NCBI GenBank assembly: GCA_963920665.1
Contig: OY987271.1
Span: 18,169,350 to 18,233,349, forward strand
Direction: 5' to 3'
Origin: Straminergon stramineum
Lineage: Eukaryota; Streptophyta; Bryopsida; Hypnales; Calliergonaceae
DNA: 64,000 nucleotides
The notes under the pieces are model-generated. The model was not told the origin of the DNA, did no database searches, and worked only from the letters and a program-made list of their open reading frames with translations. The translations under genes and the position numbers were made by a program. Position 1 is the first letter of the stretch, and each line of letters starts with the position of its first letter. Shown here piece after piece: positions 1 to 11,002 of this stretch.

Positions 1-214
1 GCAGGAAAGTTAGGCAGCAAATCTAAAGGTAAGTGTAAAAATGACATTGACGTGAGTCAATTTCTGGCCATACAAAAACTATAATGGTGAGAGATGAGAG
101 CTCACCTTGCAGATGAGACGCCGAAAGCGTGGGATTCGTCACTTTGGAATAAAGGTTAGACGCGTCCGTCACCGCAGAGAAACCCCCACAGGTTGCAGAC
201 GTCAACACTGCCAT
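1..214 (-). CDS. partial 5' end of a gene, possibly plastid-targeted protein
   Basis: On the minus strand an ATG at 214-212 opens a 36-codon exon (start MAVLTSATCGGF) that is rich in Ser, Thr and Ala and almost free of acidic residues, as in a plastid transit peptide. It ends at a good donor, AAG|GTGAGC (last exon base 106). An acceptor after CTTTAG (exon resumes at 22) keeps the frame and adds DLLPNFPA before the window edge. An in-frame TAA lies just upstream of the ATG. The same 84-bp interval also has a strong donor (AAAG|GTAAGTG at 28) and acceptor (TTGCAG at 112) on the plus strand, which would give the last 24 codons of a rightward gene ending in LWNKG at 157-159. I cannot decide firmly between the two. 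The minus model is preferred because it is longer and has a start codon. The product is not recognised. Confidence 0.38.
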
Positions 215-899
215 AATAGAAGATTATCGAAGAACAATGCCATCAGCAGATACTACCGTAATTTCTTCATCAAACGCAGTCTAATGTAAGATAGAACGAT
301 CGAGCACAAAGACCCAAAACGTCAACCTGTCCAAGAATATTTGGCTCTATCCAATAACCCAGTCAATAATTCACCAGCACATTCTTCAAGACTTCGCGTC
401 CTCTGTTATGAGCCTAATTACCGCTAGCTAATTAACCGTAGACAATGCTATTCTGAACCCAATTCTAAATTGATGCTCCAGCCACTGCCATAATTTTAGT
501 CACCACAGCAGCTCCGCCGGACACCTCACTTTATGAAGATTCTAACCGAATTAAAATGTACGCCGGTTTTACCGAAGAATCGGAGTTATTCCTCTCTCTC
601 TCTCTAACCGAATTAAAGAAAACAGAATTCGCAAACCTAAGTTGATCAAACGCATCCGCAAACAATCCATAGTACAACTAGTTCAAGAACAGCAAGAAAT
701 TGTATTCTCGACACAAACCTCTTAGCTTGGGATTCAGACATAGGAATTATGCATTTCAAAGCACGATTACGAGGAAGAGTACTGCTCAGGAAACCCAATA
801 CATGTTTTATGGTGGGAATGTACTAAAGGGCTACATGCCGGAGGGTCCTGTCAGCTGAGCAGTACTCGTTCCCGATTGTGTGCATTTCATACAGACGAG
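215..899. other. intergenic, no gene seen
   Basis: I see no coding exon that can be defended in this stretch. It contains a short CT-dinucleotide run near 592-605, a kind of sequence often found in plant leaders and promoters. It may be the upstream region of the gene at the window's left edge. Confidence 0.4.
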
Positions 900-1121
900 C
901 TAAGTTCTTATGAGCGAGGCTGAAAAAGGAACACAGCGACCTAGACACGAAGTGTAATTTCACAAGTTTTCGAAAATTCAAATGCAAATCCAAAGCGCAA
1001 GGTACATACCATCTTCGCAAATGGGAGAGGCGGAGCACACCATGTACAAGACGGAGAATGTCAGAAACAGAAGCGGAAGATGCTGTCCTCTCGCCATCGC
1101 CATCGTCGAAGAGGCCCCCAT
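900..1121 (-). CDS. candidate small secreted protein (2 exons)
   Basis: The minus strand has an ATG at 1121-1119 followed by 37 codons that look like a signal peptide. There is a short basic stretch (ARGQH), a hydrophobic core (LPLLFLTFSVLYMV) and a small-residue cleavage-like site (CSAS). The exon ends at GATG|GTATGT (last base 1010). The first acceptor with a pyrimidine tract (TTCCTTTTTCAG, exon from 919) continues in frame for seven codons to TAG at 902-900, giving about 44 residues. A second acceptor 21 bp upstream of it is in the same frame. Nearly the whole product would be signal peptide, so later exons may have been missed or the gene may be degenerate. No family is recognised. Confidence 0.28.
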
Positions 1122-2193
1122 CTCTAATGGCAACAAGCTCGCAACTCAGTTGAGCCCTTATGAAAACTGGGGTGACAGGATGCACCAGGTCGCGTTCTAA
1201 GCCGCTGTCCCTATGACCGTGTCCTACACCCTTGTAGACACCTTAGAGATCCGGTTGTTCCCAAATTATGGGTCTGCTTTAATCGTCATGACAAACGTGT
1301 GGATGTAAACTGAGACAACGGGATTGGATTCCATTGCTAGAGCATGGCCACCTCCATGTGAGATACAAAGCTCTGATTCTTCAATTTCAGCTTGTGCTTG
1401 TGAAGTGCTGATGAATTACGGACCCAATTTGATGTGCTTCGTCATACATTGCGTACACTAGATCGTTTGCTGGGTTTACCCCGTGAGAGAATATGACTGA
1501 TTGAGCTCAGGAATCCCCCTTGCCGAATGACATTCCTCGACGACCAGGTACGGCAAAACTGAGATGCTTTGTCACATCCCGACAGAATACGGGTTCCATT
1601 ATTGGTAACTGAACTTTGCGTAGAATTTAGAATCGTCACTGTTGCATAATCTCTGCATGACGTGTGCCTGAACAGTTCCAGTTAGTATTTCATGTGAACG
1701 AGTCAGTCCTTGCTCTCATGCCCAGGGCAAATTGGGTTGTCCAGTACACGACACCCAGTTTCTGTACCCTGTTCGAGGTCTTGACGAGAGTTGAGCGGTC
1801 ACAACGCCACAACTCACAAGTAAGTTAAGCTCGATTTTGCCATGAAATTCCAGGTCACTTGTTCATCTTTTGACAGGGCTTGTGACGAAGATGACACAAG
1901 ATAACTGACCAGAGGTTCTGTCGCGACGTGATTTTCGTGTATTGTCTGAGCTCCTGGGGATACCTGCATGGAACCATGGAATCCGCCAGTCAGAGTGCAG
2001 TCACTCAGGGCCCAATGCAATGCTTCTTCTTGTGGGCCAGTGTGTTAAGGAGCAATTTCTGTGTATTTGAGTTTCCGACTTGCGGTTCTCGTGCATTGAC
2101 CTCGTTATTTCGCAGAGAGATGAGATAATTTAGCTCCCAAGAAAGACTCGAATTCGGTACCTGTCTAGCGGTGCTGCCTTCCTTGCCAGAACA
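1122..2193. other. intergenic between divergent genes
   Basis: No exon could be supported. The stretch separates the minus-strand candidate at 1121 from the rightward UAH gene at 2194 and probably holds both promoters. I could not fix a TATA box or a transcription start. Confidence 0.4.
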
Positions 2194-4386
2194 ATGAAGC
2201 TATGGCGAGGTCTTCTGTACTTGACTGTGCTGTCACTGGAGGTGCAATTCGCGCTTGCAGCGACAAACCTCTGCGAGAGCAAGGACAGTGGCGGATTTTG
2301 CAAGAGTAGCGACACCGCGACGCGTTCTCAGTTTGTGGACGGCGCCCAGTTGCAAGCGCAAATTGACGAGCTCGCCAAGTTCTCCGACACACAGGCACCC
2401 ACCGTGACGCGCATCCTCTACACCCCTAACGACGTTGCCGCACGCAAGTAAGAGTTCATAGCCCCATCATACATCCGCACCCAATTCCTCCTTTGCTACT
2501 CGTTCTCACGATTTTCCATTTGCGTTTTCGATTGCCTTACACTGCGTTTCTTTCGATTCTGTATATGAAGCCTCTGTTTTTAAGTTGTAATTAACCCAAA
2601 CCTAAGATTACGTTGGCATGAATTAATGGCCTGCTAATTTTGGATCCCATCTTCTTAAGCTGTATATAAGTAACTCCAATCTTAGATTAGGTTGGCGTGA
2701 ACTAAGGGCCTGTTCATTTTGATCCCATGTTCATAAGCTGAATGTACACATATAAAGGTTGAAAACGTTTAGAATCGTCCAAATTGTCACTGAATTAGAA
2801 GCTGGAGCGTTTTCTTGTACCCAAGAATTCCTCCCCACCACAAAATTCATCAACTGTGACCCAACGCAGGTATGTGAAGACGTTGATGAGCGAAGCCGGG
2901 CTGTCCATCCGCGAGGACTCCATCGGCAACATCTTCGGCCGTTGGGAAGGGACCGACCCTTCTCTCCCAGCGGTCGGCTCGGGCTCCCACACCGACGCAA
3001 TTCCCTTCGCGGGGAAGTATGACGGCGTGCTGGGCGTGCTGGGCGCTATCCAAGCCATCCAAGCTCTCCGGAGTATGAATTTTGAGCCCAAGCGATCAAT
3101 CGAGGCCATCATGTTCGCGTCCGAGGAGCCCACGCGGTTCGGCTTCGGATGCCTGGGCAGCCGCGCCATGGCCAATAGCGGCGACATCTTTGAAATTCTC
3201 AGGGCGGCCAAGGATGCTGAGAATGTCTCCTTCGTGGACGCCGCAAGGGCGGCAGGGTATACGGAGGTCGAGACGAAGCTGGAGCAGTCGGGGCTGGCAG
3301 AAGGAGCGTACTCGGCGTTTTTGGAGCTTCATATTGAGCAAGGCCCTCTCCTTGAAAAAGAAGGCACGGAATTCACCCCCAATTGTCTGTCCAATTCAAT
3401 TCAAATTCCCAATTGTCGCTTCCAATTCACGTTAGAAATGCAATTCTGCTTACCATGCTGCGTTCAAATGCAGGTATTCCTATTGGTATTGTGACAGCCA
3501 TCGCTGCACCAGCTAGCTTGAAGGTCGGGTTTCAGGGCGACGGAGGCCATGCCGGAGCCATGCTTATGCCCAAGAGGTAATCTCCTGTCTTTATCAAATA
3601 ATGTTTTCAGTTAAATGAGACCGTTTCGGGAAATCTTGGACAAAGTCGAGTAGAATCTTGGAGAAGATCTCCAGTAGTAGATCTCTTTATTTTTGCAATG
3701 CAGTTTATAAATTCTGGAAACAGGTTAATTTACTGAAAACCTTGCTCTGATTTTTATCTGTATTACTTAGTATGAGCAGGTGTTGAGCCAACAGCTGTCT
3801 TTGGAATTCAAGACTTACAAGAGAAAAACTTACTGTAACTTTGGCTTATAGGAATGATGCAGGGCTTGCGGGAGCCGAGTTGGCCCTGGCAGTAGAGGAG
3901 CATGTTCTGGCTTCCGGGTCGGTCGACACCGTTGGCACAACGGGAGTTCTAGAGATTCACCCCGGAGCAGTGAATAGCATACCTCGAGAAGCTCGCCTTG
4001 AGATTGATGTCCGAGACATCGACGAAGCCCGGCGAGACAAAGTCGTTGCGGGAATTCGAGAGTCGGCAGAAACCATTGCGAAGAAACGAAATGTCAGGAT
4101 CACCAATTTTGAGATTGTGAACCAAGATCCGCCTGCACAGAGTGAAGAGAAGATTGTGCAAGCTGCGATACAAGCTGCGGAGTTGCTGGGACTGGAGTAT
4201 AAGCTGATGATTAGCCGGGCTTACCATGACTCCCTGTTTATGGCGAGAATTGCACCAATGGGCATGATCTTCGTTCCTTGTTACAAGGGTTACAGTCACC
4301 GCCCTGATGAGTTTTCCTCGGTGGAGGATATGACCAAGGGTGTGCAGGTCTTGGCTTTGACTTTGGCCAGCCTTTCATATGCTTGA
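2194..4386 (+). CDS. UAH: ureidoglycolate amidohydrolase (UAH), 4 exons
   Basis: The enzyme hydrolyses ureidoglycolate to glyoxylate, CO2 and ammonia, the last step of plant purine-ring and ureide catabolism, in the ER. Exons 2194-2447, 2870-3363, 3474-3576 and 3852-4386 join in frame to 461 residues, close to the usual plant length. The N-terminus is a signal peptide (MKLWRGLLYLTVLSLEV, then ALAATN), fitting ER targeting. M20-family metallopeptidase motifs follow in order: GSHTDAIP (His125, Asp127), GKYDGVLG (Asp136), ASEEPTRFG (Glu170/171), ELHIEQGP and SRAYHDSLF near the C-terminus. ASEEPTRF and CYKGYSH match my recollection of UAH, whereas allantoate amidohydrolase has a SDEEGVRF-type motif there. 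Introns 1 and 3 are GT-AG. Intron 2 is best explained as GC-AG (GAAG|GCACGG), because that junction restores EGIPIGIVTA exactly. The start was chosen for its signal peptide. Confidence 0.93.
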
Positions 4387-4833
4387 GTTAGTTCACCATA
4401 CACGCGAGTAGTCTTGTGAATGTAGAGGGTTTCAAGAAGAGAAAAGGCAAGGCAAGAAGAGACGAGAGAGTTGCTCGAGAGTTGTAAGTAAAGAGTTAAC
4501 TTGGCTCGCAACAAGGTGCTAAGAATGAAAGAATTGTACGTCTTCCATCTGCACAATATCTTTGATGTAATTATCCCTGTGGACAGGGATTGATTGTTCC
4601 AAGTTCGTTAGTCCTCGAACAATGCCTCTCAAACCATAAAATCGCTTTAAAAGGAATCTCCATTCTAATGCTAGTACCTGAATCAAAGACCCAAAGAACC
4701 AAAATGCGATTCCTGAACGAGGCTCAGGTGTCGTCAAGTGAGTCAATAAATCTCGGACTTTATTTCAGATAGTTGGGGGACAATCCGTCTGTCAAACTAT
4801 CCAGGGAAAACTACACTGAGTATGTAGATGATC
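4387..4833. other. intergenic between convergent genes
   Basis: This is the shared 3' side of UAH (+) and the LRR gene (-). It presumably holds both 3' UTRs. No further exon was seen. Confidence 0.5.
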
Positions 4834-6184
4834 CTAGCTTTGGCAAGGGGGGAGCGGATTCCCGCAAAGGCCAGCGTTGGAGTCAAATGACGAGACAGGG
4901 AAGGTGGAAAACGGAGTACCTTGTGGAATCGGCCCGGTTAATTTATTATTTGAAAGATCCAGGTAAATCAACTTCTTCAGATTAGTAGCAAGCGCCTCGG
5001 GAATATTGCCGCTGAACTGGTTGTCGTCAAGTGTCAAGATACAAAGTGCAGTGAGGTTTCCAAGACTTTGGGGAAGACTGCCAGTGAGTTTGTTATGTGA
5101 GAGGTTCAAAGAATGAAACTGCTTTAAGTTGCCGATGGTTGACGGTACGTAACCTGTTAGATTATTATTGGAGAAGTCGAGAATGGTCAGATTGCCGCTC
5201 AATTGCCCTATCAATGGAGAAATACCGCCAGTGAGACTATTTCCATTTAGAACGAGGGCCAGTAATCCAGTGAGCTTATACAGGGATGGAGGGATCGTTC
5301 CCGACAGCTGACATCCATCGAGATAAAGAAACTTGAGAGTGGATCCTATATTTCCGATCGAGGAGGGGATACTCCCTGTGAACCTGAATTTTGACGGCAA
5401 GGGCAACATGATTGTTTGTAAGTCTCGCACTGAGGACAAAAAGAGCCTCATTAATATTCTGATATCATTGAATAAAAGCGGCTTGTCGAACGCTGATGAA
5501 AGGAGACAGAGCTTGTTATCCTCAGAGCATAACTGGTAACTGAAACAGACAGTTTCTGAATAAGATTGTATCTTACATGTTATCGCCCAAGCTGAGCCAA
5601 GTGAGGTTGATGAGGCCACCGTAAGATGTAGGAATGGGGCCAGTGAGTTTGTTACACCGGACGTCTAAGTATGTAAGATTCTTCAAGATGCCGAAGGCAG
5701 AGGGAAGAGACCCAGTGAGATTCTTCATACTGCTCAAATCCAGTCTCGTAAGGTGCGTCAGCTTCGCCAAAGATGGTGATATTGTGCCTGTGTAATGATC
5801 ACTGCCCCACAGTCAACAATGTACAAAAAATATGAAAAATTCTTAATCTGAAGATCTTTGGTGCCATGAAATTTCAACCTTCGAAGTTATGGCGAACTTA
5901 CCTCTCAGATAGATACTAGGGTCGTCAGCCAAAGGGTCGGGGTGGATATCTAAACTGGTGGCATGCCCATCCTTACCGCAAACTATGTGAGGCCAATCAC
6001 AACAGTCAGTCGACGCATTCCATTCCGAGAGTATGCCAGTAGGGTCTGACGTTATCCCCGCCTTAAAAGCCAGGAGAGCGATCCCCTCAGTGGCAATGCA
6101 TGCCATTGCGTAATGTACCGTTGTTGCAAGGAGACCAACAGCAATAAGGAATCTAACTCTGATTGCTGGGCACTGGCCTGCCAT
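4834..6184 (-). CDS. secreted leucine-rich-repeat protein, 3 exons
   Basis: Exons 6184-5902, 5787-5577 and 5539-4834 join in frame to 399 residues. The donors are AGAG|GTAAGT and AACAT|GTAAGA; the acceptors are TTACACAG and CTGTTTCAG. A signal peptide (RFLIAVGLLATTVHYAMAC) is followed by an LRRNT-type cap (ALLAFKAGI, CDWPHIVC) and plant extracellular repeats of the LxxLxLxxNxLTGxIP type (LTYLDVRCNKLTGPIP, LTILDFSNNNLTG, LIYLDLSNNKLTGPIP). The C-terminus is a capping motif, GLCGNPLPPC. There is no membrane segment and no kinase domain, so the protein is probably apoplastic and of the DRT100/PGIP-like class; its ligand is unknown. The stretch just after exon 2 (YQLCSEDNKLC to RFTG) departs from the repeat pattern. 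It may mark an unspliced or mis-modelled piece, or a degenerate repeat. Confidence 0.82.
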
Positions 6185-7914
6185 TTAGAAGGGTGGACAA
6201 ATCGTACTCGACGATAGACAATGACAGCTCCAATGTTCAAGATCTCCGGAATTCAGGTGCACTAATGAGAATGCCAATTGAACTCAGACAGCATGAAAGT
6301 ACATGACATACGGCACAGAGTAATATCAAGAACTGAACACGTCAAACCTCGTTTACAAGCACAGAGCAGCTCTTGTAGGTCAAATCGAAATTAGCGCAGG
6401 ACTGCATACCATATGTACCTTGTTCCCGGATTCAATTAGTACCCTAACAATCTAGTGCAGAGCTGACCCTGCTGCGAAAAGATCACAGATATCAGTAGAA
6501 AACTGAGTCAAGCTATCATACAATAGAAATCAGAAATTGATAATGCCTGGAGACATGCAGGTAGGAAGTAATAGATACAACTAAGCGCAGCTGTGCCGTT
6601 GAGGCGCACAAACTCTTAAATCGAGTTCCCGAGTCCGAGGTTGATCTCTTCAGCGTCTAGTGGAGAAGGCTAATATAGGGCCTCGGCCGATAGCCAGAAT
6701 GCCATGAGAAACAGCCCGGGAAGTTTACGTAACAGCCTCTAGCAAACTGACTCTGTATGCGAGTAGTACAGTTAGAACGGACAATACGAAGGAATTGTGC
6801 GAAGGACACCATACCTGCACCGCAGGGCATACATCGTCCTTGAATCGGTAATTGGGAACCGACGTTTGAGGTAAACTGCTGCTCTCTGGCATTACTCATC
6901 TCTAGAGGGACAAACGAAGCGTCTGATTAGAGTATGTGCACACAATGCATCGGCTCTACTTACTGACCTCACAAAGTAACTATTTGAACATCTATCTCGG
7001 ATGGCAGTACCGGTAGTAAGCAGATCATTCAAGGCGTTAGAAATCCTGAACACGCATGAAGGATCCGACGGATTCTCAAACGTCTACATTCAGTTGACAA
7101 GAACGCAATGTGGAACAGATCTTCTCGTCTGAAAATAATCTCGATCTCATGTGTGCATATTTGCCATCAGTAGCACCATCAAATTAATAATTTCAATGCA
7201 GGCAGTACTCAAGGTGAAATGTGTAAGACCCTGGAGGCTGCTCACGGTCAGGTACTCCTTTCAGCTTGCTCTGTTTCTTCTGCAAGTCATCTCTAATCAG
7301 ACTCATGATATGCTGCTCGTGTTGAAATTGAACCCTTTTACACACGAATAGTTGACAGATGGTTAGGAGTGCATGATCTGGTACGAAATAACGTCTGTGC
7401 GGAAGGAATCTACGACTTAGTAAATATCAGTCAAAGCAATGTACTCCAAAATATTCTTACCACTGTCTAACAAGCCATGGCCAATGGAGATTAAGGAAGA
7501 GACGCTGGTTTAAACTAATCGGAGAAGCCCGGAGCTGCTACTAAGTGGTGGCAAACTAGGACCTAGCTGAAGGTGAAAAGTGATATATCAGAAGTAATAG
7601 CCGAACATCCATGAGATTATTCGATACGCAACTGTGTTCGAGGCACTCCAAGGTTAGGAAACAGAAGAAAAAAGTAACATTACAGGGAAATAAGTTCAGC
7701 AGCAACAAACAAATGCACACCGTTGATGATGAATCCTGATGCACCGAATCCTAAGACGCCTAGCTTCAAGAATGGAACGCACCTCTGTCACAGTTCCAGG
7801 TTCCATAACACCGTTGGAAAGATTACTACAAGTCCTCTATCTCAGACTCAGACTAAAGCTGCTTGAATATGCCCAACTCGTGCGAGTATACCGTTACTTG
7901 ATCACTTTGAGGAT
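6185..7914. other. intergenic, no gene seen
   Basis: This lies upstream of the minus-strand LRR gene and downstream of the ATP synthase epsilon gene. Its only open frames are short and lack recognisable domains or good splice sites, so I annotate none. Confidence 0.45.
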
Positions 7915-8440
7915 GCACAAATCAACAAAGATAATGTAAAACAGAACAAAGAGATCGCTCAAGACCTCACATATTTGCAAATCGAAATTGAAGTACCGAC
8001 TTCAGCTTGCGATTCATAATGAGCACTACTACATTCAAGATAGAGTTACAGAACTAACATCCGGTGCCAGTCCACGAATACCCTAGAAAACGCCGCTTCA
8101 TTTCGAGAAACTTTCAAGATCAATGTCTGACATAAATTCTCGGTATCACAAGAAAATTCATAAATTCCCTTCACTCAGAGGAAACACAAATCAACAAAGA
8201 TAGTGTAAAAAGAACAGAGGGATCGGGCAAGACTCTCACAAGTAGGAAAATTCTGCAAATCATCGCAACAGGAAATCCACTCAGTTTGTGTTTCAAAATG
8301 AATACCACTGACTTTCTCAGAGTTATGGAACTAACATCCAGTGTCCGTGTCCACAGATACCCTAGAAAACGCGTTTATTCTTTTCATATACTCTGGCGAT
8401 CAATATGAAATTCCAGATGTCACAAGAAACTCGACTCAAG
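7915..8440 (+). repeat. diverged tandem duplication, unit about 270 bp
   Basis: Two successive units share several blocks in the same order. CACAAATCAACAAAGATA occurs at about 7918 and 8187, and ACCCTAGAAAACGC occurs at about 8080 and 8353. They also share GAACTAACATCC between these blocks. The second unit abuts the 3' end of the ATP synthase epsilon gene, so its 3' UTR may run into the repeat. Confidence 0.7.
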
Positions 8441-8453
8441 CCCGCTACTCCTT

Positions 8454-8787
8454 CTAGCTTGAAGCCGGAGCACCGCTCTCTCGCACCACTGCATAATACA
8501 ATGCAATAGAATTTAGTCTCAGCGAAACGCTTGTTGAATTATGCCCTAAAAGATATCAAGAGAGAGACAAAAACGAGATATGCACCTGCTTTCTGAGGAG
8601 CGCCATCAGCGTAGGGCTGGAACTTGTAGTAGGCGTGCTCGCGTTGGAGCGCCTTGGTCTTGAAAGGCTCCTTCAGGCAATTGCGCACCATAGCCGCACA
8701 AGTATTGGAGTACGAGAGATACGTCATACCTGCGGTTCTCCAAAATGGCGCCGCGGCCTGCGCCGCCGTTGCTGCTGCACCCGACAT
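8454..8787 (-). CDS. mitochondrial ATP synthase F1 epsilon subunit, 2 exons
   Basis: This is a small subunit of the central stalk of mitochondrial F1-ATPase. Exon 1 (8787-8586) encodes the conserved core: [18 protein letters not shown], then [14 protein letters not shown] and ADGAPQKA, as in plant epsilon subunits. It ends at GCAG|GTGCAT. The acceptor TTATGCAG opens exon 2 at 8488, adding [11 protein letters not shown] before TAG at 8456-8454. The total is 78 residues, against about 70 in flowering plants. A nearer acceptor, CTTTTAG at about 8547, is also in frame but would insert a hydrophobic stretch; the distal acceptor gives the tail expected for the family. An Ala-rich N-terminal extension ([12 protein letters not shown]) accounts for the extra length. 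As in other plants there is no obvious cleavable presequence. Confidence 0.93.
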
Positions 8788-9027
8788 TGCGTCCTCCGAT
8801 CGACTGCAGCGGTACCTTCACGAACTTGGAATTCACTGGAAATCTAAGGTAGACCTCAAAAGCTTGATATGCTGTGAAATGTATTAGGGTTTCGGGCTTC
8901 TAGCCCTCCTCTCCTCGAATCTAGGCTTCCGCAGGAGGGAGATGATGAAAATGGCAGTGTGAATGGGTCCGATTGGCTTGCTCTTCAAACAGATTTTTAG
9001 CCCGGAGGCTTCAAATCAATAATGTAC

Positions 9028-9570
9028 TTAACCCCGAAATGTCTAGATTCATCTCAAGAATTGACAATTTGTGGAAAATCATTATAAAGTGCTATTTGGA
9101 AGAATACTTTGGAATTGATATAGAAATAAAAGTTGTAGATTCACTAGTGCTATTTTTAATCTTTTTTTATAAATTTTGAAAGAGAAATTCCAAAATTCCT
9201 TCAAAATTTAATTACAAGCCAAATATTATCATTTTTTAGTAAAATTTTTTGGAATTGATTTGAAATGAGGTTCTCTTCACATGGTGATTTTTTGAAATTT
9301 TTGTGTTCTTCAAATCTATGACCTCATTTTGACAAATCTAGATTTGAACTAAAGTCAATGCAGTTTGACCATTTGACATACTTGCACATTTGTAATTTGA
9401 GAAAAATATGTACTCTAGTATTACCAAATCCAACCCTTAGATAGAACAACAAATTGATAAAGTATCTCCACAAATTAAAATAACTTTCATCGAAGTAGTT
9501 CAGAGGATGGAACTCCAGTTACAATATGTTCATCATCCAAAAAATGGACGTTGGAGCGCTTAGGGATTAA
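9028..9570 (+). mobile_element. TTAA-bounded MITE-like element, copy 1
   Basis: The element is flanked by TTAA on both sides, with ends TTAACCCCGAAATG and CGCTTAGGGATTAA. Its interior is AT-rich and aligns with the element at 44985-45573, with shared blocks such as AAAGTG(C/A)TATTTGGAAGA and TGAGGTTNTNTTCACATGGTGA. It has no coding capacity. Confidence 0.6.
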
Positions 9571-10436
9571 GTTATAAGGGTTCTAAATTTCTTATTACTT
9601 CAAGTGACAAGTTTGGGTGCTTGTACCTTAGGCTTGCTTTACATTGAAACCAAGGGGGACAAAAAAATTGAGAAGTCTTTCTTTGGAGGTCATGACCTTC
9701 GGATTGGTCTAAACCATCATGAGGGCATGAAATTTTTTTTTTAATTTTTTCATTCAGTGCTCTCTTTGTTTTACAAAACAAACACGAGGCTTTTTTAGAA
9801 ATAGAGATAGTCTTTTTTCTTAAATGTAAGTAGTAGTTTCCAACAATGACCTCCAGAATTTCAATCACATCCACTTCCTTAAGGTGGGTTTGACTATAAT
9901 TTGAAAAATCAAAATTTGTGTACTTTTCTACCATATCAAAAAAGAGTGTGCTCTGTGTCATTAGACCTTCTTGGAGACCCTTGACCTCTCATTTCATGAT
10001 GTAAATCCATTTTCCTAAAACTTCTCCATTTCAACCTATCAAAACCTTCAAATTTTTATGCCACTTCACCTTTGGATTGGGTGTTAACAACCTTGCCCCC
10101 TTAACCTTGAAAGGATAAATTTTCCATGAAGGATTTTGACTAAGTCTCCTAAACATCTATAAACATTTTTGCATCCAATAATCATTTTGACAAATTCTAT
10201 AAGTATGAAACAATGTTGTAGAAGACAAAAAAAAATGAATTGGAAAGCTTTGTTTTTTTGGAGATCAGAAGATTTTAAAAAAAACACTAGATGTGTCTCC
10301 TAAAACAATAGTCAGTGCTTTGTACCATAGCTTCAAATTTTGATATAAGCCATTCATAGTTTCCAAACTTTGCGAGCTCAAAACAATAACTTCAGATTTT
10401 TTAACTACTTGAATGGAGAAGTTAGAAGACGCGGTG
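9571..10436. other. AT-rich intergenic
   Basis: Homopolymer-rich AT sequence. Its open frames lack any recognisable domain. No gene is annotated. Confidence 0.4.
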
Positions 10437-11002
10437 GGATCATTGCAAGAAACACCTACTAATTTTGTTCCAAAACAACATATTTTAGTGAGTCTTATGA
10501 CTATTGGAATTTTTTTTCTAAATGAAATAAAGTATGTATAACTTATTAAAGAATAAAAAATAATTTGTTTCTGAAAATTCAAGCCTAGAAAATTTTATTT
10601 CTAAAATTTATGAACAAAAAGAGAGTGATGGAAAATGCCAAGAATGTACTCAAAGAGTGCTATTTTCATAAAATCTCTTCATAGGCTTGTATAACTTTAA
10701 TAGAAGTCTTTTGGGGGATTTTTTACCTTCAAATTTTCATTTTTGGGTCAAAAATAGGACTCATTCCACACACACACACCTCCAATTGGCAAAAATAGAC
10801 ATCCAATTGGGGCTATTTAAAAATTGGAAAAATAATTTTATAAAAGTGGGAAAATTTACTCAATGTCTAAAGCTACTCCATATACCTTCATTTCAATTTT
10901 TATATAAAACTAACATACAACGCAAAATTTATGAACAAAAAATCACCCATTTGAGGCGAAGGGGACAAAAAAAGGACAAGTGTTACTTTCTTGCGATCAT
11001 CC
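10437..11002 (+). mobile_element. TIR element of the GCAAGAAACACC family
   Basis: The left end reads GGATCATTGCAAGAAACACC. The right end is an imperfect inverted copy, with GTGTTACTTTCTTGCGATCATCC split by small differences. The same terminal motif bounds the element at 31618-32338 and appears again at about 34618. The interior has no domain-bearing ORF, so it is probably a non-autonomous DNA transposon. Confidence 0.5.
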
